Source of the DNA: Lactarius indigo
Lineage: Eukaryota; Basidiomycota; Agaricomycetes; Russulales; Russulaceae
NCBI GenBank assembly: GCA_025766275.1
Contig: JAFKAC010000022.1
Location: forward strand, 434,001-498,000
DNA: 64,000 nt
Reading direction: 5' to 3'
The translations under genes and the position numbers were made by a program. The notes beneath the pieces were generated by a model. That model ran no database searches. It saw only the letters and a list, made by a program, of their open reading frames with translations, and was not told the DNA's origin. Positions within the stretch are counted from its first letter, which is position 1, and the number at the start of each line of letters is the position of its first letter. Positions 34,305-44,887 of this stretch are shown piece by piece.

Positions 34305-36518
34305 ATGCCCCTTGCAGATTTACCCGGAAGAGGCGAGCGGTCAGCACCTAGTTTTGATGGCGAGCACCCAGAAGAGCTTGGCCGATATTTTGCCGAAGTA
34401 GAAGCCCTATACGATAGGCACACAGTAACGACCAACGCAGATAAGAAAAGCGGCACACTCAAATACCTTACGACAGCCGCGACCGAAAGAGTATGGAAGA
34501 CAAGCGACGCGTTAACGGACGTAACAAAAACATACGAAGAATACAAAGCCGAGATCTACAAGCTATACCCCGGATCCTCGGAAGACATTCATACAATCCT
34601 ACACCTGGATACACTAGTAGGACAGCGTGCCCGCATCGGCATAGTCTCAGAACTGGAACTCGGCGAATACTACCGACAATTCAAAGTAATCTCCAAATAC
34701 TTGATCGGCAAAAACAGAATGTCGCAGGCCGAGCAGACCAGAGCGTTCATGCGAGGATTACAGCCGGATATGGAACAACAAGTCAAGCAAAGGCTACAGC
34801 TAAAGATGCCAGACCATAACCAGCAAGACCCCTACAGATTAGAAGACTTGTATGATGCCGCAAGCTACGTACTCCAGGGCCGAGCACCGGTCGCGATCTC
34901 TAGCATAACTTCGGCAAGCGCGACACTCCCACCGGCAACAGAGATAAAGACAGAGATCCAAACCGCGCTAGCAACCGCGGTCGCGACACTAGGCGAAATG
35001 TTCAAAAACGCGCTAGAAATCCAAAACTCAAGCGAGAAGGCCCGAAACGCCGGAAATCCTAGGCCGATAGGGGAACCGACCACCAAGTGCAACTTCTGCG
35101 GAACGCCAGGACACTTCATGCGAGAGTGCGAAGTAGCGGCCGAATATATGCGACTCGGCAAGTGCAAGCGTAGCGCAGAAGGGAAAATCGTGCTACCATC
35201 AGGCGCTGTGGTCCCTAGGCATATCACTGGAGCATGGCTGCGCGACCGCATAGACGAATACCACAGGCAAAATCCAGGACAAATAGCGGCGGCACAAATG
35301 TTACTCGAAATGTCAAGGCCGACGGCATCCGCAGAAGCGCGAACGGCGAAAACAGTCCGCTTTGCAGAAGAATGCCCAGAACCAGGACAAGCAGGCGTAT
35401 ATGCGTTTCGAAGAGGCTTCATACCAAGGATGGGCGGAAGGACCAGGACCAGGTTCGAACATATGCCGACTGCCCGCATCCAGCAAGAAGACTCAGAAGA
35501 AGAGCAAGAAAGCCAGTCGCATCGCAAGGAACGACCGCCACACCTAGAAAAGACGATAGAAGCAACAACCGAGGTTGCGGCGACAATAAAGGAACATCCA
35601 TTCGCCAGAACACAAGAAGCAGAACCAATTACTCTAGGACCGACCCCGGCAACAAATACGGCGAACGACCGCAAAAGCGAGCGCGCTTATACATCAAATA
35701 CGGCCATATACGACGAAAAGGCAGCAGGAAAAGTCTACGAAAGGATGATGGAAGCCGAAGTAACAGTGACGCAAAGAGAACTACTCTCGTTAGCACCAGA
35801 ACTGCGGGCCCAAGTCAACGAAGTAACAACAAAGCGCCGCGTTGCTCGCGTTAACGCCCAAGAAAGCGTAGAGGACAGTACCGAGGAGGAGCTGAAGCGA
35901 TCGACAGAATCGCATATGCCGGCGGCATTCTCGATCGCCAAGCGCACTCCACCGGCCGACGCGACAATAATAGCCGACCCGTATGAGGCGTTACTAAAGG
36001 CACGACCGGCCGATGACGATGGATCGCAAAATACGATCGAAGTCGCGACCGAATCAAATGCCCTACGCGCGATCTTACCGGTAGTCGACGGATCAGAAAA
36101 GATAGAAGCCATCTTAGATCCCGGCTGCCAAATAGTCGCAATGTCAGAAGAAGTGTGCAACGCACTGGCGATCCCTTACGACCCGAGCATACGGCTCAAC
36201 ATGATCTCGGCGAACGGCGGTGTAGATCAATCGCTAGGACTGGCGCGCAACGTACCATTCCACGTCGGCGAAATAACCCTCTATCTACAAGTTCACATAC
36301 TGCGCTCGCCAGCCTATGATATATTACTCGGGCGGCCATTTGACATACTGACCCAATCCGTGGTGCGCAACTACCGGAACGAAGACCAGACAATAACGAT
36401 CCTCGACCCGAACACCGGGAAAACGGCAACGGTGCCGACGGTACCGCGCGGCAGCAATCGATTTGCCGAGCGAAGAAAGAAGCAGACAAGCGAACAATCG
36501 CAAGACTTGGATTTTTAA
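34305..36518 (+). CDS. Element B Gag with aspartic protease
   Basis: At least 737 aa. The N-terminal capsid-like helical region (about 1-220) includes YFAEVEALYDRH and LKYLTTAATERVW. A CCHC zinc knuckle CNFCGTPGHFMREC for RNA binding lies about 263-276. A long charged linker follows. The C-terminal retropepsin-like domain contains AILDPGCQIVAMSEE and YDILLGRPFD. The catalytic triad is D-P-G rather than the usual D-S/T-G. The frame ends TAA at 36516-36518, right after a run of five T. The first ATG is used here as the minimum start, but the frame is open upstream. Confidence 0.85.
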   Translation: MPLADLPGRGERSAPSFDGEHPEELGRYFAEVEALYDRHTVTTNADKKSGTLKYLTTAATERVWKTSDALTDVTKTYEEYKAEIYKLYPGSSEDIHTILHLDTLVGQRARIGIVSELELGEYYRQFKVISKYLIGKNRMSQAEQTRAFMRGLQPDMEQQVKQRLQLKMPDHNQQDPYRLEDLYDAASYVLQGRAPVAISSITSASATLPPATEIKTEIQTALATAVATLGEMFKNALEIQNSSEKARNAGNPRPIGEPTTKCNFCGTPGHFMRECEVAAEYMRLGKCKRSAEGKIVLPSGAVVPRHITGAWLRDRIDEYHRQNPGQIAAAQMLLEMSRPTASAEARTAKTVRFAEECPEPGQAGVYAFRRGFIPRMGGRTRTRFEHMPTARIQQEDSEEEQESQSHRKERPPHLEKTIEATTEVAATIKEHPFARTQEAEPITLGPTPATNTANDRKSERAYTSNTAIYDEKAAGKVYERMMEAEVTVTQRELLSLAPELRAQVNEVTTKRRVARVNAQESVEDSTEEELKRSTESHMPAAFSIAKRTPPADATIIADPYEALLKARPADDDGSQNTIEVATESNALRAILPVVDGSEKIEAILDPGCQIVAMSEEVCNALAIPYDPSIRLNMISANGGVDQSLGLARNVPFHVGEITLYLQVHILRSPAYDILLGRPFDILTQSVVRNYRNEDQTITILDPNTGKTATVPTVPRGSNRFAERRKKQTSEQSQDLDF
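36512..36518 (+). promoter_or_regulatory. Candidate -1 frameshift/T-run at gag-pol junction of element B
   Basis: T-TTT-TAA in the gag frame. Slipping back one base reads TTT-TTA into the pol frame, which is open across this point. Confidence 0.35.
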
Positions 36519-36529
36519 GCGTCGATGAT

Positions 36530-39500
36530 TTGGTAACAAACCAAGGAGAGCTCGCAATAATATTAAATTTCAATCAATCAAGTCAGGAAGCGACAATCGA
36601 AGCTTGTGCGCCGCTACCGGCAAATACCACGCAACAAGACATCGCAGCGGCGTACATTTCTCTATGTGATTCAGAAAACCCCAACCTAAGCACCTACCTT
36701 AATACCTCGGAATCTAACAGCAGCGATCAGCCGGCCCGGCAGGAAGGCAAAAGCATCGCCTTCGCCGACGCAAAAGCACCGGCCGCCATATACCTCGGCA
36801 AGAAATACAAACCCGTAGCACTCAAAATCAGACCGATAGAAACCGAACTCCCGAGCCGGTTCAGAATAGTCCGCGAAATAACCGGCGACCCACTACAAGA
36901 CCTACCGGCACTACCCACTAAACCAAGCGAGTTCCGACCGACCGGCCGATATACTAGCGAACGCAAAACGCAATTCGACCTCGCGCACGCCGGTACCTTC
37001 TTATTACCAGAAGAACGCAAGCTAATGCACGAATTCATGTGCATCCAGAATAAAGCATTTGCCTGGGAAGATGCGGAGCGTGGACACTTCCGCGAAGACT
37101 TCTTTCCGCCGATCGAAATCCCTACGATCCCGCACAAGCCTTGGGCTCAGCGAAACATACCAATACCACCCGGAATCTACGACGAAGTCTGCCGGTTAAT
37201 AAAATGCAAGATCGACGCCGGCGTATACGAGCCATCGAACTCTTCATACCGATCTCGGTGGTTCTGCGTCGTAAAGAAAGATGGAAAATCACTGCGCATA
37301 GTCCACAGCCTGGAGCCGCTTAACAAAGTTACAATCAAGCACGCCGGCGTCACCCCATTCACTGATCAGATAGGCGAGCATTTCGCCGGCCGAGCATGCG
37401 GCGGCATGCTAGACCTATATGTCGGCTACGATGAACGAGGCTTATCACCAGAATCACGAGATTTAACAACCTTCCAATCACCATTCGGCGCCTTGCGACT
37501 GGTCACTTTACCCATGGGATGGACGAACTCGGTCCCGATATTTCACGACGACGTCACATACATATTGCAGCCAGAGATCCCAGACGTCACGGTTCCTTAC
37601 ATCGATGATGTGCCGATTCGCGGACCGGCAGGTCGGTACGAACTAGCCGATGGAACCGAAGAACGAATATTAGAAAATACCGGCATCCGCCGATTTATCT
37701 GGGAGCACTTCCAAGGACTCAATCGAGTAGTCCAGCGAGTCAAGTACTGCGGCGGCACGTTTAGCGGCCTAAAATCAATACTTTGCGCAGAGGAAATAAC
37801 TGCAGTTGGACACCGGTGCACACCGCGCGGAAGGCTACCAGAGGTGGCCCGCGTGAACAAGATCGTTAACTGGGGACCGTGCAAAGACCTATCTGAAGTT
37901 CGCGCATTCCTCGGCACTGTAGGAGTGTGCAGGATATTCATACAAAACTTCGCGAAACGAGCCAACTCGCTCATCAATCTCACTCGCAAAGGCGTTCCAT
38001 TCGAATTTGGACCGGCGCAAGTTGCGGCCCAAGAAGATTTAAAGCAGGCCCTCTTGAGTTCGCCGGCGCTTCGGCCGATTGACTACCAATCCGACTCACC
38101 GGTAATACTGGCCGTGGACACCTCACCAATAGCCGTAGGGTTTTACCTCTGCCAGGCCGACTCAGCAATGCCGAAAAAGCGGTACTACGCATGCTTTGGT
38201 TCGTTGCCGCTAAACGACCGAGAGCGCCGCTTTTCGCAACCGAAGCTAGAACTATACGGCCTCTATAGGGCACTGCGCGCTTACAAAATATTCATCGTCG
38301 GCGTGCGCAACCTAATAGTGGAAGTAGATGCCAGGTATATCAAAGGCATGCTCAATAATCCAGACATCGCACCATCGGCCAGCGTCAACCGCTGGATAGT
38401 ATCAATTCTAACCTTTCATTTTGAGCTGCGCCACGTCCCCGGAAAGCAGCACGGACCGGATGGACTCTCTCGGCGGCCAGTACAGCCGGATGACGAACAA
38501 GAAGAGGAGGAAGAAAGCAGCGAAGAAGAATTCGAAGATTGGATTGATAACCTATATGGCTTCATGCATATGGTTAACCACCCGATCGCGGCGCCTCGCA
38601 CGAACCAACTTCTATACACCATCGCAAGCACGAACATACCAGAAAAGCGACCATACGAGATGGCCGACGCATTTCCATATGAGCCGAACTACGATCTAAT
38701 CCCGCGAACGAAAGCGGCCGCGCGAGCCGACGAAAAACTAGCGGCAGCGCACGACTGGCTGACCTTCCTGGAGCGACCGGAAGGCATGACAGAACAAGAT
38801 TATACCGCTCTAGTGCGCTTCGCAGCAAGATTCTTCGTAGACGACAGGCTACTCTGGAAGCGAAACCCGCAGGGGGCCCACCAGAGAGTCCTGTATCGGC
38901 ACCGACGCATCGAAGCGATACACGCGGCCCACGACGATACCGGGCACCGCGGCTTCTACGCGACCCGAGCTCTACTAATAGAACGGTACTGGTGGCCATT
39001 CATGGGCGATGACATCGCTTGGTACGTGCGCACCTGCCATGTCTGCCAGACCCGGCAGACCCAGCAAATCTCAATACCGCCGGTGGTCGCCACCCCCGCA
39101 CCTTTATTTGCGAAGATGTATATGGACACAATGCACCTCCCGCGTGCCGCCGGCTACTCCTACATTGTACAAGGCCGCTGCTCTCTGACCGGATACCCAG
39201 AATTTAGAATGCTCCGAAAAGAAACGGCTCAGGCACTCGGTGACTGGATATTCCAAGATGTACTATGCCGATGGGGAACGCTGACAGAAATAGTCTCAGA
39301 TAACGGCAAGCCCTTCGTCGCAGCGCTCGGCCACTTGGAACGCAAGTACCACGTGACGCATATTAGGATAAGCGGATATAACTCTCGCGCGAATGGCATA
39401 GTAGAGCGCGCGCACTTCGATGTGTGGCAAGCGCTGTTTAAAGCGGTCGACGGTGAGCAAAACCGCTGGCCGCAGGCGACATATTCCATATTCTGGTCGG

Positions 39501-40138
39501 AGCGCGTTACGCCGCGGAAGTGTCTCGGCTGCTCGCCATTCTTCGCGGCGACCGGCGTTCACCCACTGCTACCCTTCGACATCGTAGAAGCAAACTATCT
39601 ATCGCCCCCACCCGATTCAATACTAGCGACAACCGACCTCATCGCCCGGCGGGCGGTAGCTCTACAAAAGCGACCGGAAGACCTAGACCGGCTCAAGGCG
39701 AGAGTCCACGAACACCGCAATCGCGCGGCCCTTCGGTTCGAGAAGGCACACTCGGCAACAATTCGCGACTACGATTTCAAAAGAGGCGCTCTAGTCCTAA
39801 TCCGCAACACCGCGATAGAAAAAGCGCTGAATCGCAAAATGCGGCCGCGCTACTTCGGACCACTAGTAGTGGTCTCGCGAAACAAAGGAGGGGCCTACAT
39901 AGTATGCGAACTCGACGGCACACTACTACACAGCACCATAGCAGCCTTCAGAGTGGTGCCGTATTTCGCCCGCGAATATATGGACATACCCGATCTAGAA
40001 CAACATTTGGACGTCTCGGTCGCTCGGTTGCGCGAATTGGAAGCCAGTGGCGAACCAGATGTGGACCCACGGCAAGGCACCCAGGAGAGCGAAGACGACG
40101 AAGATATACCCGAGGCAGCCGAAGAACTCGACATGTGA
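36530..40138 (+). CDS. Element B Pol: reverse transcriptase, RNase H, integrase
   Basis: About 1,200 aa, uninterrupted, in the -1 frame relative to gag and with no ATG at its start (the listed start is a TTG; the frame is open further upstream). RT spans roughly 230-430 with KKDGKSLRIVHSLEPLN, LDLYVGYDERGL and the catalytic YIDD at 357-360. RNase H (about 525-640) includes ILAVDTSPIAVGFYLCQ. The integrase HHCC finger HDDTGHRGFYATR..CHVCQ lies near 800-845; the core with MDTMHLP, VSDNGKPF and NGIVERAH lies near 864-965. RT-RH-INT order makes it Ty3/gypsy. A terminal GPY/F-like module is present; no chromodomain is seen. Confidence 0.92.
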   Translation: MVTNQGELAIILNFNQSSQEATIEACAPLPANTTQQDIAAAYISLCDSENPNLSTYLNTSESNSSDQPARQEGKSIAFADAKAPAAIYLGKKYKPVALKIRPIETELPSRFRIVREITGDPLQDLPALPTKPSEFRPTGRYTSERKTQFDLAHAGTFLLPEERKLMHEFMCIQNKAFAWEDAERGHFREDFFPPIEIPTIPHKPWAQRNIPIPPGIYDEVCRLIKCKIDAGVYEPSNSSYRSRWFCVVKKDGKSLRIVHSLEPLNKVTIKHAGVTPFTDQIGEHFAGRACGGMLDLYVGYDERGLSPESRDLTTFQSPFGALRLVTLPMGWTNSVPIFHDDVTYILQPEIPDVTVPYIDDVPIRGPAGRYELADGTEERILENTGIRRFIWEHFQGLNRVVQRVKYCGGTFSGLKSILCAEEITAVGHRCTPRGRLPEVARVNKIVNWGPCKDLSEVRAFLGTVGVCRIFIQNFAKRANSLINLTRKGVPFEFGPAQVAAQEDLKQALLSSPALRPIDYQSDSPVILAVDTSPIAVGFYLCQADSAMPKKRYYACFGSLPLNDRERRFSQPKLELYGLYRALRAYKIFIVGVRNLIVEVDARYIKGMLNNPDIAPSASVNRWIVSILTFHFELRHVPGKQHGPDGLSRRPVQPDDEQEEEEESSEEEFEDWIDNLYGFMHMVNHPIAAPRTNQLLYTIASTNIPEKRPYEMADAFPYEPNYDLIPRTKAAARADEKLAAAHDWLTFLERPEGMTEQDYTALVRFAARFFVDDRLLWKRNPQGAHQRVLYRHRRIEAIHAAHDDTGHRGFYATRALLIERYWWPFMGDDIAWYVRTCHVCQTRQTQQISIPPVVATPAPLFAKMYMDTMHLPRAAGYSYIVQGRCSLTGYPEFRMLRKETAQALGDWIFQDVLCRWGTLTEIVSDNGKPFVAALGHLERKYHVTHIRISGYNSRANGIVERAHFDVWQALFKAVDGEQNRWPQATYSIFWSERVTPRKCLGCSPFFAATGVHPLLPFDIVEANYLSPPPDSILATTDLIARRAVALQKRPEDLDRLKARVHEHRNRAALRFEKAHSATIRDYDFKRGALVLIRNTAIEKALNRKMRPRYFGPLVVVSRNKGGAYIVCELDGTLLHSTIAAFRVVPYFAREYMDIPDLEQHLDVSVARLRELEASGEPDVDPRQGTQESEDDEDIPEAAEELDM

Positions 40139-40496
40139 ACATTCCATAAGCACAAAAACACGGGCTGCGAAAGAGCCATCTCTGGACTTTAATTTTCTAT
40201 AGTCTTACTTTATTATTGCTTTTAATCCTATGCGAACAGTGAAATAACACGCGATATAACCGCTACACGAGGCCGAACCCCAAGCGCACCGAGCACACAC
40301 ATGCCGGCCTAACAAGCCTGTTTCCGCAGTACCGGGCCAACTAAAACACCGAACTTCCGCAATAGCCAACGCCCACGGGGACTCTCACATCGAGATAAAC
40401 AACTTCTCCAGTACAGCAGGAGGCCGCTACAAGCTCGCTACCAAAATTCTGGGTATACCAGCGCCACCGCTCCTTCACGATCCAACGCGACAGTCC

Positions 40497-41283
40497 TTAG
40501 ACACCTACCCCAGTCTCACCACCATCGTCCTCTGCACCGTCTTCCGCGCCAGCAACAAAATAACCTTCGGCGCCAATACCAACGTGCAACTCTACAGCGA
40601 AGCGATTAGGCATAAAGCGGCGAAAAAGAAATAGGCAAAGCATACCGCGAGGCGAGCGGCACAGACTCATGATCTTCGGGAGCGACCCTCGCTTGCAAAT
40701 CACCGTCAGCCGGTCAGAGCGCAACTTCGAGAGGTACCAATAATAGTCCTCGCGCGAAATGTCCCCGGCAGCCCGAAGCGACTCAAACTCGATAGCGGCA
40801 CGATCATAAACATCCGGGACCTGCTCGCTAACCAGCGCTCCGGCGAGACACTCCTCAAGAGCAGCGCTCTGCGTGCGACATAAGACCCCCGTATACAGCA
40901 ACACTCGGCTTCGAACGTGCTCAGTGACCATGGGGAACTCGAGCAGCCAATTAACATCCGCAAACGGTGCGGCCTCGGTCCGAACTAGCGAACGCAGGGC
41001 ATATGCGTCGGCCCCCATCTCGCCATCATTAGCAGCATCCGCCATCAGCCGAAGATAATCCTAGAAGTGCACAATCACCATGGAATGAACAAAACACATA
41101 GATCTACCAACGTACCCACGACCCCTGGAACAAGCGTAGCCACGACGCGATCTGCGGCGCCTGGCGAGGACACTGCGACCAAGTTTCGCCAAACACAAAG
41201 AAACTAGTCAAAGCGGAATCGAAGGCAGCCTTGAGCAAACCCTCGGGCAAGTAGGCATCAGAGTCACGACCAGTATCAGCCAT
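40497..41283 (-). CDS. Element B antisense gene 3: SHOCT-like small protein, 243 aa
   Basis: Two exons (complement 41116-41283 and 40497-41060), phase 0, donor GTACGT after a Trp codon, acceptor CTAG. Starts MADTGRDSDAYLPEG. The mature reading includes WLRLFQGSW at the splice, VNWLLEFPMV, RTQSAALEECLAG and the motif IEFESLRAAGDISREDYYWY, resembling the SHOCT pattern (acidic/aromatic helix, AG-x-IS turn, acidic-aromatic helix). It is a clear paralogue of antisense gene 2, including the position of the intron after Trp. No known enzyme domain was recognised. It converges on pol (359 bp between stops). Confidence 0.6.
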
Positions 41284-41449
41284 GGCAGGGAACGTTGGGA
41301 CCGGCTCATAGCGAACACGCCGCTTTAAGGCGAGACAACTCGCTACAGACTCTTTTCACATGTCAATGGACGAAGATCGACGCAAGAGACACCATTTAAT
41401 AACAGGTTGTAGTACGCCAATTACAAAGGCCGGGCAGGTACAAGGAACA

Positions 41450-42110
41450 CTACTCCGCATCATGCGATACCCCCTCGGTCGCCGAAGAGCTTCGCCGCGC
41501 GGTCTCGGCCAGTAAACTAGCCCGACCGAGCCGCTCCTCCTGCCACTGATACTCGTTGAAACTGATAACGCCCGCAGCGAGAAGGTCCCGAAACTCGGCA
41601 ACGGCTAAGACGTACGGGTCCCGAAGCGCAGATACCCCCGGTCCATGGATAACGTTCGCGATAACGGCGGACTGAGCACGGCTGAATACGACGGCATACC
41701 GAATGAGCCGCGGCTGGTGCTCCTCGAAAACGCCAGGGAATAATAGAAGCCATTCCAGCTCGGCATGAGGCGCGGCAGCTTCCTCGATGATGGTCCGAAG
41801 CTCCCGAGCGGACTCGGCGAGGCTATGAACACCAGCACGGGCGGCCATGCGCTCGGCATATTCCTGGAGAAGTTAGGCGTCTAGCGAAGACGAGCGAAAA
41901 GAAGCGTCGTACCCAAGCGCGATAGAAATCTCGCAGGAAGTCGGCAACATCCGCGGGGCGGCGCTGAAGACCGAACCACCGCTCGGAAAGCACGGCCAGC
42001 TGCGCAATCGCACGCACATACGCGCGACGGTTTTCGCCATCGCTCGAGTCCACCAGGCTAGAGTTATTCGAAGGAGCGGGCATCGAGCGCAAAGGGAGAA
42101 AACGTTCCAT
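41450..42110 (-). CDS. Element B antisense gene 2: SHOCT-like small protein, 203 aa
   Basis: Two exons (complement 41913-42110 and 41450-41863), phase 0. Donor GTACGA follows a Trp codon (FLRDFYRAW); the acceptor CTCCAG is preceded by a CTAAC branch-like word; the intron is 49 nt. Exon 2 reads EYAERMAARAGVH, ELEWLLLFPGVFEEHQ, SRAQSAVIANVIHG and VAEFRDLLAAGVISFNEYQW. These blocks align with antisense gene 3 over nearly the whole length. Start MERFLPLRSMPAPS. Function unknown; a helical protein-interaction module is the likeliest reading. Confidence 0.6.
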
Positions 42111-42348
42111 CCCTACTCACACCGCAAGCGCGACAAAAGTATTGCCGGCGCCGAGATGCCGGCCCGACGCGGCGGCTGAGGACAGCCAAATTAATTTTTT
42201 CAGGGGGGAAAGCGCAAGAAAAAGCGCAAGGCAATCGGCGCTAACTCATTTCAACGAAACGTGGCAAGATGGATACATTCCCAGGCACAGGGCAACACGG
42301 AAAGTCTATTTACAAATGTTCTACAAAGGTACATCGGGCGACCGCGGC

Positions 42349-43850
42349 TTACTCGGCGCCGAGATCCCCGGAAATGCCCGCCCAGTCCATTTCGGCATCT
42401 TCCTCCTCATACTCGTATTCGGTCCCGTCCTCAATTTCATCCTCGTCAGCCGCTTCGGCATCATCACCCGAGAGCGCGTCAACGTCGATCGCTCGCTCCT
42501 TACCCTTCGACGAAGCGCGCGTTCGCGGCCGCTTCGGCGGCGGCTGCCCGAGAGAAGTGCCGGGCTCAACCATCATACCAAGATAGCTGGCCAACTGGAA
42601 GCGAAGGAAAATGATGTTCTCGTCGATCAACGTACGAGAAGCCATCGCGCGAGCAAGCTCAGCACGATAAAACACGATCGTCGCGGCGAGCTCGACGCCC
42701 GAACAGTCCTCTGGGGGACCGAAAAAGGCGCCGGCGCGAGCGTTGCCAGAGAACGAGCCGGCGCGAGCACTGCCAGACGGAGCGACACCAGGCGAAGCGA
42801 CACCGGGCGAAGCGACACCGGGCGAAGCGACACCGGGAGAGGGAACACGGGGAGGCGCGGCGGCGCCTGCCCAACGGCGGCGACGGCGCAGAAGCGGCGC
42901 CCGAACACACGCGCGATCCCCGTGAACGCACCGCCAGCACGGATACGGCGGCGAACTACCGACAACGGGCGCGCATTTCACCTTGCTCTTGATGCAAGTC
43001 ACGCACTAGAAGACAGGTTAGCCAACACTCAAGAGAAGCCAACCGAGACGCACCCGCCGCCACCCAGTGATCAACGTGACATCCATCAGCTCGGGCGTAC
43101 GACCGCGCTTAACTCCGCGACCGGTCCCCGACCCGGAAGCGACCGCGGGCTCCTCAGAAAGCGCGGCGGCGGCACCAGACGGGGAAGGCGCCGCCCCAGC
43201 CACACGAAGAGCGGGGGATTGGATGGAACTCTGCGAAAAGAGTTCTGATAAGCCGAAGGCGGGAGAACCGCCGACGGGTGAAGGGCCGAGTGGGCGCGCG
43301 GACGACCGCAAGAGCGGCGATGGAACCGGCAGCGACGGCGGCATGTCGGGCCTGGTGTCGGCCGCGAGAATGGCCGCACGGTGGGCCTCGAACTCGGCGC
43401 GAGACAACGTACCAGCCTCCACCTGTCGGCGGTACTCGGCGAGCCGCGCATAGTCACCGGGTATATCGGCCGACCCAGGCGGAACCGACGGCGCCAACAA
43501 GGAGCCCAGCCGCTCCTCGCTCCCAGCGACAAGACGAGGCGAATGTTCAAGCCAAGCCGCCAAAGCGAACGGAAGCAGGCAGCTGCGTGCAGCGCCAACA
43601 AGAGCGTCCACCTCCTGATCGACGCCAACATCTATGCCGGCCTCGATCGCCGACGAAACGACAAGTTCCTGTCAACCCGATCAACCACGATCAGCACGGA
43701 TCGAAGCCGACAAGTACTCACCAGAGCCGACGAAAAGGTCTGCGCGAGCTCATCGGCCGACGCGGCATCCAAATCGGTCCTCTCAAACTCGGGGCGAAGA
43801 CGCAAGAGCGACAACTTAGCGAACGAGAAAACACGGGATTTTTGCGACAT
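42349..43850 (-). CDS. Element B antisense gene 1: Zn2Cys6-cluster protein, 466 aa
   Basis: Three exons (complement 43722-43850, 43054-43668, 42349-43005), all phase 0: 129+615+657 nt with no stop. Introns are GTGAGT..ACAG (53 nt) and GTGCGT..CTAG (48 nt, GCTAAC branch-like word). N-terminal half: helical, with LAEYRRQVEAGTLSRAEFEA matching the SHOCT-like motif of antisense genes 2 and 3. Residues 249-281 form C-x2-C-x6-C-x11-C-x2-C-x6-C, the exact spacing of a fungal Zn(II)2Cys6 binuclear cluster with a Lys-rich first loop. The C-terminus has KRPRTRASSKGKERA (NLS-like) and a very acidic tail. A DNA-binding transcription-factor-like role is plausible. It starts 182 bp from the 3' LTR and may use it for antisense transcription. 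Confidence 0.65.
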
Positions 43851-44031
43851 GTTAGAAGGATCGACTCAAGGAAGAAAAACGGCGAAAGGACGACGATAAC
43901 AATATCGGCGACAACGTATGGCGGACTCGCGGACCGTTCTCACGCTACCGGCACCGCCCGACGACTTCTACCACGCGATGCTATTGCGCCGACTGACTGA
44001 GGACAGTCAGAAGCTCAGCCAAGAGGGGAAA

Positions 44032-44883
44032 TGATACACCCGGCGCGCCGCTAAGCGTTAATTTTCGCAGATCTAAGCTAATACGACAATATGCGGCAGA
44101 CCGGCCCAACCGGCCCGTCTAGAGTACTGCGATCGGTCACTCTCGGCGGCGGGAAGAGCGGCCCGTGGTGATGGGCCGAGACGCCCGAATATTCTAGCCG
44201 CATATGCGAACGGTGGCCTACTGCTGCAATCACGGGTGCGGCCCCAGCGCGGGGTACGGGACGGTGCCTATATTAGCGCGGAACATGTGAAAGCCCTAGA
44301 AACCGATCAGGGCCGACATGGCGAATAGCGACATACCGGAGCGGCCGAGCAGAATCACAGGCGCGGCCATGGCGCGAATAGGCAAAGCAGCACCTAGGGT
44401 TGGTAAGGTGACACCCCAGAGAAGAGCGGATCAGACCGGCGTGGGTTTAAGGCAAGAGAGTAAGATGGACGTTCAGCAAGGGAAAAGCGGCGAGGTGCGG
44501 ATTCGGTCGGCGAGCGGCAGCACATAAATAGCTCTATACCACAGGTACAAGAACAGCAACCTTCGGGGAGCCCATAGCGACTTCATTCTATTCATACGCT
44601 CATATCCTACTATTCGATTATCTACGACCTCTATTCTATTTTGATTTCGCGAAGCACCCGTGTGTGCGTATTCGGCTATACCTCGGCTATTCGCAGCCCC
44701 GCGTCGCGTTAAGACTACATCGCTCTCGCCTCGGTCGGCTTCGGCTCATTCGGTCCCGCGTCGGTGCGCCTTCGGTTAAAGTCGCCATCGGCCGGATTAT
44801 CGGTCCTATATTCCCCGACTTCTCGAACCCAATATTACTCCTTTACCGGTCGTTCTTGCGTTTAGCGACGGTTTAGGGTATCA
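44032..44883 (+). repeat. 3' LTR of element B
   Basis: 852 bp; differs from 32816-33667 at three positions found by eye (all transitions). Confidence 0.92.
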
Positions 44884-44887
44884 ACGG

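Larger units (their letters stand above)
32816..44883 (+). mobile_element. Element B: 12-kb Ty3/gypsy retrotransposon with antisense gene module
   Basis: Complete LTR element, 12,068 bp, bounded by ACGG (32812-32815, 44884-44887) and 852-bp LTRs (TGATAC..GTATCA) that differ at only three positions by eye. Plus strand: gag with zinc knuckle and protease (34305-36518), then pol in the -1 frame with RT, RNase H and integrase (36530-40138), all open. The 3.9 kb between pol and the 3' LTR carries three spliced genes in the opposite orientation. It is inserted between the integrase zinc-finger and core coding regions of A1. It is likely recent and possibly still mobile. Confidence 0.93.

Noticed and set aside
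34865..35674. 269-aa minus-strand frame opposite gag of element B
   Set aside because: Shadow of a strongly coding gag frame; no motif and no splice logic.
42142..43248. 368-aa plus-strand frame opposite the antisense genes
   Set aside because: It overlaps antisense gene 1, which has spliced continuity, conserved cysteines and a shared motif; the plus frame has no recognisable features.
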